DNA of 5,773 bases from Euryarchaeota archaeon UBA82 (GTDB taxonomy: Archaea > Thermoplasmatota > Poseidoniia > Poseidoniales > Poseidoniaceae): positions 1 to 5,773 of the forward strand of contig DAKQ01000060.1 of NCBI GenBank assembly GCA_002496635.1, written 5' to 3'. The notes beneath the pieces are model-generated. The model was not told the DNA's origin and did not search any database. It was given only the letters and a program-made list of their open reading frames with translations. Position 1 is the stretch's first letter; the number at the start of each line of letters is the position of its first letter. Position numbers and translations under genes: made by a program. This document shows, piece by piece, positions 1 through 5,256 of this stretch.

Positions 1-386
1 GATTCAAGGAAATCATTGTGTTCAATATCATAAACAGATGATGATGCAATGACACATTTCTTGGTAACAACAACAGCATCCGCAGAACCTTCAAGTTGGA
101 TTTGCCACTCAACACCCCCGGTTTCCAAATCGATTTTGAGAAGATGAAGCCCAGATGTTGCATAGAGTTTGTCTGCATCGATGGTTAAGCAAGAGATTCG
201 ATTTGGAGTAGCAATTTCCCAGACTGTTTCACCTTCAGCAGACCAATATTTGATTGCCCCATCCCATCCGCCTGCAAGGACGGAATTATCTTCGAGAAGT
301 AGAACATCACTTGCAGACTGTCCTAAGTCTCGAACCATCCATGCGGATTGGGTCAGGTCCATGTTGTCCGATGCACTTTCCCTCAT
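1..386 (-). CDS. beta-propeller-like repeat protein (PQQ/WD40-like), N-terminal part, truncated by window start
   Basis: Translating the minus strand from the ATG at 386 gives about 128 codons open to the window edge, so the C-terminus is missing. The protein begins MRESASDNMDLTQSAWMVRD. It then shows repeated short strands with the Gly/Trp/Asp pattern of propeller blades: LAGGWDGAIKYWSAEGETVW, LYATSGLHLLKIDLETGGVEW, and a third unit starting CVIASSSVYDIE. Alternating blades ending in x-x-W, with 'AGGWDG' and 'LETGGVEW' turns, resemble PQQ-like or WD40-like propellers; function cannot be assigned. No signal peptide or membrane segment is visible in this part, so it is probably cytoplasmic. 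Its ATG overlaps the TGA of the upstream membrane-protein gene (ATGA, 383-386), implying translational coupling in the hflX operon. An alternative start is Met9 at 362; neither has a clear Shine-Dalgarno. The coding reading is secure, the fold likely, the role unknown. Confidence 0.8.
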   Translation of the reverse strand, partial: MRESASDNMDLTQSAWMVRDLGQSASDVLLLEDNSVLAGGWDGAIKYWSAEGETVWEIATPNRISCLTIDADKLYATSGLHLLKIDLETGGVEWQIQLEGSADAVVVTKKCVIASSSVYDIEHNDFLE

Positions 387-1300
387 AAGGAAGATTGCAG
401 ATTTGCTTCAACAACACCATCTTGCAAGACCTTTTTCCGTTTCGGGATGGCGAATGTGAGTAAGAAAGCCGTCAATCCAAGAATACATGCTGCGTAATAG
501 TGCCCCATTCCAAAGAAAGCAAACATCGTACTCATTCTAAGAATTGCTACAGAACCAGTTTTTAGAGCCCAGACAACAAAACCAACCGAGATGACTGAAA
601 CTCCCATGAAAGCAAAACCGATCATGATGTAAATTCCAGCAGCGCTTGGATCCATTCGAGGATTTTCCCGCTGCTCTTCATTACGGTCAATCAATCGTTT
701 TGTACACGTTTCTTGTTCGAATGGACAGGGCTCATCTGCAAAGACATCGGATGAAGGAACATGGAAATCAAGGCGCGTAAATCCATAAGGTTCAATCAAT
801 GCAGGTGGGGAAAGAAGCAATCGTTCAACCAATGTGTCAGTGTAATTTCCTCGCTCGACTGTAATATCGATTCGAGCCAAACCAGGTTTGATGTGTTCAT
901 AGGAAAATGAACCATTCGCATCTGTATAAGTAACGCTTGAGTTGTACCATCCTTTCCTTTCTTCCCATTCTAATTTGATTTCTGCACCCTCGATTGGCTC
1001 CCCAAGATGATCGTAAACCACGCCATCGAACATGGCTGAATCTGGTGGAGCGGTTTGCGCTAATTGATACACGAACTCATCCGGCTGGACGAGACCAGAA
1101 TCAGGAGAAACGTAATCCAATCCGTTGAGAAAGCCAGATGCGGCGATGAACAAGACAAAGATTGCAATCGACTTTGTAATAGGATGCAATGTCGTATCTG
1201 GAATGATGAAGCTTGCATTTGAGGATGCAAACATAATCGTAGGTTCAGATTCGGGGAGGCCTTCGATGCCAACCCAATCATCACCTGCATCTTCGCTCAT
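383..1300 (-). CDS. membrane protein with carboxypeptidase-regulatory-like beta-sandwich domain
   Basis: This is a 305-residue protein. An acidic N-terminal stretch (1-40) precedes a membrane segment at about 43-60. A soluble domain follows at about 65-215, then two or three closely packed hydrophobic segments at about 220-247, 252-268 and 269-286, and a short basic then hydrophilic tail. Residues 90-175 look like a CarboxypepD_reg-like beta-sandwich: FDGVVYDHLGEPIEGAEI begins the strand pattern, and TDANGSFSYEHIKPGLARI gives the typical D-x-x-G-x-F ... G motif. NxT/NxS sites within it (NSS, NGS, NYT) and two cysteines (192, 199) agree with an extracytoplasmic location. Such domains usually bind or present other proteins or sugars; no catalytic residues are seen. 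The gene lies 20 bases after hflX and overlaps the next gene by ATGA. A GGGAG-like Shine-Dalgarno precedes the ATG. The precise function is unknown. Confidence 0.85.
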   Translation of the reverse strand: MSEDAGDDWVGIEGLPESEPTIMFASSNASFIIPDTTLHPITKSIAIFVLFIAASGFLNGLDYVSPDSGLVQPDEFVYQLAQTAPPDSAMFDGVVYDHLGEPIEGAEIKLEWEERKGWYNSSVTYTDANGSFSYEHIKPGLARIDITVERGNYTDTLVERLLLSPPALIEPYGFTRLDFHVPSSDVFADEPCPFEQETCTKRLIDRNEEQRENPRMDPSAAGIYIMIGFAFMGVSVISVGFVVWALKTGSVAILRMSTMFAFFGMGHYYAACILGLTAFLLTFAIPKRKKVLQDGVVEANLQSSL

Positions 1301-1303
1301 AGT

Positions 1304-1309
1304 TCTCCC
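1304..1309 (-). promoter_or_regulatory. Shine-Dalgarno-like site for the 383-1300 membrane-protein gene
   Basis: On the minus strand GGGAGA ends three bases before the ATG at 1300, inside the 20-base gap after the hflX stop. The GGAG core is four bases from the start codon, slightly close. It supports translation of this gene from the hflX transcript with the start at 1300. Confidence 0.45.
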
Positions 1310-1320
1310 AGTCGTTTGGT

Positions 1321-2682
1321 CTACTTGAGTTCGATGCGTTCACCATACGTTGATTGTAGAATCGCAAGTGTTTCATCGGAAGCACTAATCCGTACCTCAA
1401 TGAAATCTCCTTCTCGCCGATGATCGTGGATATATACAGAATCGAATAATCGGGAAAGAAGAGATTCGATGGCAGGCTCATCATGCTCTCCCGGATGAAG
1501 CATTACGGTACGTTGCGGTCCGAAAAGTGAGTGAAGCATGGTCGCACGTAACTCTTCAATACCAATTCCTGTGTGGGAAGAAATAACAATCGGGTTGATG
1601 AAGCCATGTGTTGCAACCATCTCAATAGCAGAATCAATAGATGCTTGAGAAGTTGAATCCGCCTTGGTTAGAACAAGTTGGATACGTTCCATAACCGAAG
1701 AGTGATTTGAATCAAGTACACGTTCAGAAAGTTCACGTAATGAGGTTTGTAATTTCCGATCAATCTCTTTTATCGGATCTCCAACATCAACGAGCAACAA
1801 CAACAAATCACATTCAATGGCTTCAGCGAGTGTTGCTCGAAAAGCATCGAGTGCAGCATTTGGCAATCCGTCAATGAATCCAATCGTATCTGCTAAGAGG
1901 ACGCGAGGGCTTGCTTCAAGTCGCCCAATAGTCGATTCAAGTGTTGAGAAAAGACGATTTTCGACAAGTACTTTCTTTCCAGAAAGATTTCGAAAAAGAC
2001 TCGATTTTCCTGCGTTGGTATATCCAGCTAAGCCGACAGTAACAGCCTGTTTTTTCCGTTGCCTGCGACGTTCAGAGGCCGATTTGTTTTGTCTTCGTTG
2101 TTTCTTTCTCAAAGCCGCTAACTCGGCGTTGACGTTCGTTAATACCGAACCAGCTGCAGTTTGCCCTGCACCTCCGAAACCAGCACGTTCACCAGTTGTC
2201 TGTTGCTTTACAACTTCGCGCAGAACAGTGCGGTCAGATTGTAATCTCGCGATTCTGACCTGAGTTCTCGCCTCAACGCTGGATGCGTGTACTGTAAAAA
2301 GAGAAAGCAAAAGGCGTACACGATCCCAAACTTCCAATCCAGCAGCATCGTTTACACCAACCAATTGGCGCGGTGTTGCATTTGTATGAAGGAGCAATAA
2401 GTCAACATCTTCCCAAGGATGCTTAGCACTTCGAGATGCTAATTCCTCAGCAATATCCTGTAATTTACCTTGCCCCATGAACCATTTTGGGTCATCTCTT
2501 CCTCGCTGTTCGACGCGCTCAACAATACTGATGCCCATCGTTTCCGCAAGGGCAATAAATTCCGAACAGTCTTCATTATTTCGAACGAGAAGCAAGGCCT
2601 TCCGCCCATCGTGACGTGTTTGAGATTCCTCAGTAACCAATCCTCCTGCGCCTGCAAGAAGGTCAGCCTTTGAATCCGCCAT
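1321..2682 (-). CDS. hflX: HflX-family ribosome-associated GTPase
   Basis: At 453 residues this has the usual HflX length and order. The N-terminal HflX domain (about 25-140) contains the MGQGKLQDI motif near 69 and ATPRQL near 102. A helical, very basic linker follows (residues 192-211 include 12 Lys/Arg). The G domain starts near 213: G1 is GYTNAGKSS (220-228), the G2 region is FSTLESTIGRL (245-255), G3 is DTIGF (265-269), G4 is TKAD (339-342, Thr for the usual Asn) and G5 is SSH (368-370). A small C-terminal domain (about 395-453) follows. HflX proteins bind the large ribosomal subunit and, in bacteria, split or rescue stalled ribosomes; the archaeal role is less settled. The glycine-rich loop before the linker (GFGGAG, 168-173) lacks the RGPGE sequence of typical members. 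An in-frame TGA lies 12 bases before the ATG, so 2682 is the only ATG start. There is no Shine-Dalgarno; a TATA-like palindrome 24.5 bases upstream suggests a leaderless mRNA. It leads a three-gene operon. Confidence 0.95.
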   Translation of the reverse strand: MADSKADLLAGAGGLVTEESQTRHDGRKALLLVRNNEDCSEFIALAETMGISIVERVEQRGRDDPKWFMGQGKLQDIAEELASRSAKHPWEDVDLLLLHTNATPRQLVGVNDAAGLEVWDRVRLLLSLFTVHASSVEARTQVRIARLQSDRTVLREVVKQQTTGERAGFGGAGQTAAGSVLTNVNAELAALRKKQRRQNKSASERRRQRKKQAVTVGLAGYTNAGKSSLFRNLSGKKVLVENRLFSTLESTIGRLEASPRVLLADTIGFIDGLPNAALDAFRATLAEAIECDLLLLLVDVGDPIKEIDRKLQTSLRELSERVLDSNHSSVMERIQLVLTKADSTSQASIDSAIEMVATHGFINPIVISSHTGIGIEELRATMLHSLFGPQRTVMLHPGEHDEPAIESLLSRLFDSVYIHDHRREGDFIEVRISASDETLAILQSTYGERIELK

Positions 2683-2701
2683 GGTTCTTGCTCACGTCAT
2701 C

Positions 2702-2711
2702 CTCATATGAG
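2702..2711. promoter_or_regulatory. palindromic TATA-like element shared by divergent hflX and pcc1
   Basis: CTCATATGAG is a perfect 10-base palindrome in the 48-base space between the hflX ATG (2682, minus) and the pcc1 ATG at 2731 (plus). Its centre (2706.5) is 24.5 bases from each start codon. Archaeal TATA boxes sit roughly 25-27 bases upstream of the transcription start, so this spacing fits leaderless transcripts running both ways. Neither gene has a Shine-Dalgarno, which agrees with this. The symmetry is seen; the promoter role is inferred. A regulator binding the palindrome is an alternative. Confidence 0.5.
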
Positions 2712-2730
2712 TCCACCCTTTGGACCAATC

Positions 2731-2946
2731 ATGACCTCCAACCATCATGTTGTTATCGCATGGGAAGGTTCAGAGAAGGAATCCGTGCCTTTACAATCGA
2801 TTCTACGTTCAGAAGGATACCCCTTTTCAGTACATGCGAATGAAGAAATCGTTCGTATTGAAGTCCAAATTGAAAACGAATCCATTCGCCAATTACGCGA
2901 TGATGTTGATGCTCTTCTTGTTCACTTCTCATCACTTGAAGACTGA
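2731..2946 (+). CDS. pcc1: Pcc1-like KEOPS complex subunit
   Basis: This is a 71-residue protein from the ATG at 2731, or 79 from an upstream ATG at 2707. Size and layout fit archaeal Pcc1: a first strand (HHVVIAWEG), a helix with LQSILRSEG, a strand pair (FSVHANEEIVRIEVQIENES) and a final helix (SIRQLRDDVDALLVHFSSLE) that aligns with the family's 'LRAxxNSxLRxI' helix, though Asp and Ala replace its Asn-Ser. Pcc1 dimerises and organises the KEOPS complex (Kae1, Bud32, Cgi121), which makes the t6A modification of tRNA. The identification rests on pattern and size, without an alignment. I prefer 2731 because the 2707 ATG lies inside the TATA-like palindrome and the extra residues are not needed for the fold. 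This is the only plus-strand gene; its 3' end overlaps the convergent membrane-protein gene by 25 bases. Confidence 0.7.
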   Translation: MTSNHHVVIAWEGSEKESVPLQSILRSEGYPFSVHANEEIVRIEVQIENESIRQLRDDVDALLVHFSSLED

Positions 2947-3584
2947 TCAGACGTAAGTTTTGAGATTGCTTTGGAATCCTTATTCTTTTCAAAATAATCT
3001 GTTGTGACGAGGTCTCCAAGACGTGTAACACCTGCTTCAATGAGATCAGGATCATTCCGTTCTGCCTCTTCCCAACGTTGTTGAGCATGTTCAGCATATC
3101 TTTTGTCAGCTTCAGCCTTGACCTGTTCTGCGACGGTTAGGTTTTGCTCTAAATCTGCGTATGCATCGTCTTTGGATACAGGACGAATCGCTTGTTGTTC
3201 ATCAAGATCAGACTCAAGAATGCCTCCTGTAAATCCGCGAACATCCTTGCCACGAGTCCTTACAGGATTTTTTTCGACCTCAATCGTTTGCATATTGACC
3301 TGTTCAAGGACTCGGTCGAGTGTTAACGCTCCTTCAAAATCATCGATGTCGATGTGGAGTTCACTCAACATTTCCTCAATCCACTTGTTCGCAGTTGAAC
3401 GGCGATCAATGTAATCTACGATTGCTAAAAACTGGCCTACTAGGCTTCCAATGAATCCAATGAGAACCTGTTTGAAGACAAGATATCCAATGCCGAATCC
3501 AAGGATACCGAGAGAGAAGGATAGGATCAACCAGCGTTTTCGTAAGGCCATGGGCGAATACACGCCTTTTGGGATCGATTGCAT
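2922..3584 (-). CDS. two-segment membrane protein with long charged cytoplasmic tail
   Basis: This 220-residue protein belongs to no family I recognise. A basic N-terminus (LRKR, 14-17) precedes two hydrophobic segments at about 18-37 and 39-57, joined by a very short turn and forming a membrane hairpin. The remaining 160 residues are hydrophilic and highly charged: an acidic helix (WIEEMLSELHIDIDDFEGAL, 68-87), a Gly/Arg-rich stretch (109-122), a probable helix (about 140-175, rich in Ala, Glu and Gln) and the segment NDPDLIEAGVTRLGDLV (177-193). The end is Ser/Asp/Lys-rich. The positive-inside rule puts both ends in the cytoplasm. The start at 3584 is supported by GAGGA six bases upstream; Met12 is a less likely start. 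It begins two bases after the previous gene's TAA, so the two are co-translated. It is the last gene of the minus-strand trio and converges on pcc1. Confidence 0.85.
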   Translation of the reverse strand: MQSIPKGVYSPMALRKRWLILSFSLGILGFGIGYLVFKQVLIGFIGSLVGQFLAIVDYIDRRSTANKWIEEMLSELHIDIDDFEGALTLDRVLEQVNMQTIEVEKNPVRTRGKDVRGFTGGILESDLDEQQAIRPVSKDDAYADLEQNLTVAEQVKAEADKRYAEHAQQRWEEAERNDPDLIEAGVTRLGDLVTTDYFEKNKDSKAISKLTSDQSSSDEK

Positions 3585-3586
3585 TG

Positions 3587-3907
3587 TTATTCCTCAGTTC
3601 TTCCAGCATACTCGTGCAATTTCGAGAGTGAAGCCGCATCTTCTAAAGCGGCTTCTTCCCATCCAAGTTTGCCCAAGTGTGTTGCAATCATTGCGTCGGC
3701 TGCGACTGTGAAACGCTCGTGAGTAAGTTGCATTAGAAGGCCGATGAGCAATGCTCCCCCAAGACCAAATTGCCATTGAGTTAAAATTGCAACTGCGATA
3801 AGAAAAACACATCCAATACAAATTCCAAGAATTGTTCTCGATCGTAGGCGCGCCTTCGATTCCATCGCATCAAGGATAGCAACAGCATGTTCTCGCTTGG
3901 TCGCCAT
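3587..3907 (-). CDS. small two-segment membrane protein
   Basis: A 106-residue protein from the ATG at 3907, of unrecognised family. The N-terminal 24 residues are helical and basic at their end (KARLRSR). Two hydrophobic segments follow at about 25-43 (ILGICIGCVFLIAVAILTQ) and 47-62 (FGLGGALLIGLLMQL), then a soluble helical tail of about 44 residues with the pattern LGWEEAALEDAASL. Both ends should face the cytoplasm. A GTG at 3976 would give 129 residues and a 32-base overlap with the previous gene; a TTG at 3937 is also possible. None of the three has a good Shine-Dalgarno. I chose the ATG because it is the strongest codon and gives a clean helix start. Its TAA lies two bases before the next gene, and the last codons hold that gene's ribosome-binding site. 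Confidence 0.75.
   Translation of the reverse strand: MATKREHAVAILDAMESKARLRSRTILGICIGCVFLIAVAILTQWQFGLGGALLIGLLMQLTHERFTVAADAMIATHLGKLGWEEAALEDAASLSKLHEYAGRTEE
3591..3595 (-). promoter_or_regulatory. Shine-Dalgarno site for the 2922-3584 gene
   Basis: GAGGA on the minus strand lies six bases before the ATG at 3584 and within the last codons of the upstream gene. It fixes the downstream start at Met1 rather than Met12 and supports coupled translation. Confidence 0.6.
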
Positions 3908-3944
3908 GTGGTAAGCCAGGCGCTTGTCCGTTCTCAAGATACCG

Positions 3945-4523
3945 CTACTCGAATAAGTCTGCAATAAAATCGTCACTCATCCGACGGAATTGGCGACGCA
4001 TTCGCTCTTCCTCTTGATTTTGTACAAGGACGCTATCTGTCATCGTTACTTGTTGACGAGGCTCTTTTGCAAGTTGCGTTAGCAATTCCGCTAGATGTTG
4101 TTGAATCGACGCGGTTTGTTCGGTTTGGAAGGAGAGAAGGCGCTCCATCGCCACAAACATTCGATCCTGTCTACTCGAACGATCCTCTAAGGCTGATGAC
4201 TGTGCGTTAATCGCTTCCTCCTGTCGTTTTAGTAATTCACGTGCAGCTGGTGTACCGATAATATCTCTTCGATGAAGTTCTGCTTGTACGTTCTGAAGCG
4301 ATTCTTGAAGTTGGTTGATGTTGTACGCTGAAATATTCAGTTGTTGTCGAAGTTGTAATCGCTCACGTTGGAGCGCTTTTCGTTCAGCCCTATGAATAAC
4401 AGACTCACACACGAAGACGCTAATGATCCCCGCTAAGACTGCGACTTCAGGGCGTGTCATATGCCATGTGACGAAGGTTAACCAAACCATCCAACCACAG
4501 AAGATGCTCGCTAGAATTCTCAT
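3945..4523 (-). CDS. two-segment membrane protein with coiled-coil tail
   Basis: A 192-residue protein of no family I recognise. Two hydrophobic segments open it at about 3-20 (ILASIFCGWMVWLTFVTW) and 26-43 (VAVLAGIISVFVCESVI), separated by five residues. A long coiled-coil-like region follows: residues 45-86 are rich in Arg, Leu, Gln and Glu (ERLQLRQQL, INQLQESLQNVQAEL), a short Gly/Thr/Pro break comes at 88-94, and a second helix runs about 95-152. A short probable strand TMTDSVLVQNQ (160-170) precedes a basic helix (EEERMRRQFRRM) and an acidic end. The tail is expected in the cytoplasm, where the coiled coil could mediate oligomerisation or scaffold other proteins; this is inference. The ATG at 4523 has no Shine-Dalgarno but has a TATA-like box 24-31 bases upstream. 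It is the first gene of the membrane-protein trio. Confidence 0.85.
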   Translation of the reverse strand: MRILASIFCGWMVWLTFVTWHMTRPEVAVLAGIISVFVCESVIHRAERKALQRERLQLRQQLNISAYNINQLQESLQNVQAELHRRDIIGTPAARELLKRQEEAINAQSSALEDRSSRQDRMFVAMERLLSFQTEQTASIQQHLAELLTQLAKEPRQQVTMTDSVLVQNQEEERMRRQFRRMSDDFIADLFE

Positions 4524-4546
4524 GTATAGAATATGGTTCTGAGACC

Positions 4547-4554
4547 ATTTAATA
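4547..4554 (-). promoter_or_regulatory. TATA-like box upstream of the membrane-protein trio
   Basis: TATTAAAT on the minus strand occupies -31 to -24 relative to the ATG at 4523, the position expected for an archaeal TATA box feeding a leaderless transcript. The 56-base spacer has no Shine-Dalgarno for this ATG. It suggests the three membrane-protein genes can be transcribed apart from the upstream genes. Confidence 0.5.
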
Positions 4555-4579
4555 CAGCAGTGGGAAGTCCGAGGGTTCC

Positions 4580-5197
4580 CTAAATCATGGAAAGAAAACA
4601 GTCATCATCGACTTCGATTATCCCGCCAGTAGAAAGTAGGTGATCAATCGCTTCATCGATTTCATCTTCAGAGACTCCAAGGGCGGACATTCGTTTGAAG
4701 ATTACATCGAGTGTTGCCACTGGTTCTCCTTTTTCGATTTCACCATCAATTATCATGACAACCAATTGGCATGCCACAGCTAAGAGAGGGTCATCTCCTT
4801 GATCATCAGGTAGCAATTCAATGAACGCTTCAGCACCATGAGATTCACCCTCTTCCAGACGTGGGCCTTCCTTGCGTTGAGACAGGCCAGTGAAGATTCG
4901 GTCTTGGTCGAGTCCAAAGCAATCAAAGATACTCATCTGATGTTCATCTTTGGAACTATCAGGTTCGATTCGTGATGCAAGATCATCAAGTCGAAACTGA
5001 CGCTGTTCCAAAAGGAGTCGCTCACGCTTCAGGTCATGTCGAATCAAAGCCAATGTTTGTTCTGCTTGCTGACTAAGCCACGTGTTAATGCTCCATTCAG
5101 GGTCAAGACCGTGCATGACCTCTGCCATACGTCGAACGGGTTCGGGAAGGGCGTTTACATCGATAAGTCCGCGACTTTCTTGACTCTCCTCACTCAT
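4580..5197 (-). CDS. coiled-coil protein with C-terminal winged-helix-like domain
   Basis: A 205-residue soluble, acidic protein. The N-terminal part (11-40) contains LPEPVRRMAEVMHGLDPEWS; a coiled-coil-like helix follows at about 41-76 (LSQQAEQTLALIRHDLKRER onward); residues 77-130 are polar and probably flexible. The C-terminal 70 residues (136-205) match the pattern of a small archaeal winged helix: helix 1 with VACQLVVMIIDGEI, helix 2 LDVIFKRMSALGV, a recognition-type helix SEDEIDEAIDHLLSTG, then the wing strands IIEVDDDCFLSMI. Similar domains end several archaeal replication proteins, but the strong acidity here makes direct DNA contact uncertain; protein binding is an alternative. The start is set by GGAGG seven bases before the ATG at 5197; the longer reading uses TTG at 5242 and lacks this support. 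The gene is 59 bases after the ligase gene, probably in the same transcript. Confidence 0.85.
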   Translation of the reverse strand: MSEESQESRGLIDVNALPEPVRRMAEVMHGLDPEWSINTWLSQQAEQTLALIRHDLKRERLLLEQRQFRLDDLASRIEPDSSKDEHQMSIFDCFGLDQDRIFTGLSQRKEGPRLEEGESHGAEAFIELLPDDQGDDPLLAVACQLVVMIIDGEIEKGEPVATLDVIFKRMSALGVSEDEIDEAIDHLLSTGGIIEVDDDCFLSMI

Positions 5198-5201
5198 GGA
5201 A

Positions 5202-5209
5202 CTTCCTCC
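5202..5209 (-). promoter_or_regulatory. strong Shine-Dalgarno for the 4580-5197 gene
   Basis: GGAGGAAG on the minus strand, with its GGAGG core seven bases before the ATG at 5197, is the best ribosome-binding site in the window. It decides the start over the TTG at 5242 and shows that this organism uses Shine-Dalgarno translation for operon-internal genes. Confidence 0.7.
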
Positions 5210-5233
5210 GAGATGACGGCACTTGAAGCCTTC

Positions 5234-5248
5234 CCATCCCAAGGATGG
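5234..5248 (-). repeat. inverted repeat between ligase and winged-helix genes
   Basis: CCATCC-TTG-GGATGG on the minus strand is a perfect 6-base stem with a 3-base loop; two further A:T pairs form if one G is bulged. It lies eight bases after the ligase stop and is preceded by a T5 run (5249-5253). It could be a 3' end or mRNA-processing structure, or chance. T runs alone can terminate archaeal transcription, but five Ts is short. Confidence 0.3.
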
Positions 5249-5256
5249 AAAAATGA

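Noticed and set aside
169..459. Plus-strand open frame of 96 codons
   Set aside because: It overlaps the propeller-like gene and the end of the membrane protein, both of which are convincing on the minus strand.
1817..2263. Plus-strand open frame of 148 codons
   Set aside because: It is wholly antisense to the G domain of hflX, which has clear family motifs; the translation is rich in Ser, Arg and Ala with no recognisable fold.
2707..2730. Upstream ATG as the start of Pcc1
   Set aside because: This ATG lies within the TATA-like palindrome and adds MSPPFGPI, which is not needed for the fold; it remains possible but less likely.
2753..3097. Minus-strand open frame of 114 codons across pcc1
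   Set aside because: It lies antisense to pcc1 and out of frame with the membrane-protein gene; no domain pattern is visible.
3103..3414. Plus-strand open frame of 103 codons
   Set aside because: It is the antisense of the charged tail of the 220-residue membrane protein; its Ser/Arg-rich composition is typical of a shadow frame.
4562..4580. Short inverted repeat GGGAA ... TTCCC with a 9-base loop just after the winged-helix gene
   Set aside because: A 5-base stem with a large loop and no following T run is too weak to call a terminator.
5198..5242. Longer form of the winged-helix protein from TTG at 5242
   Set aside because: The start would be a TTG inside the intergenic hairpin, whereas the ATG at 5197 has a strong Shine-Dalgarno at proper spacing.
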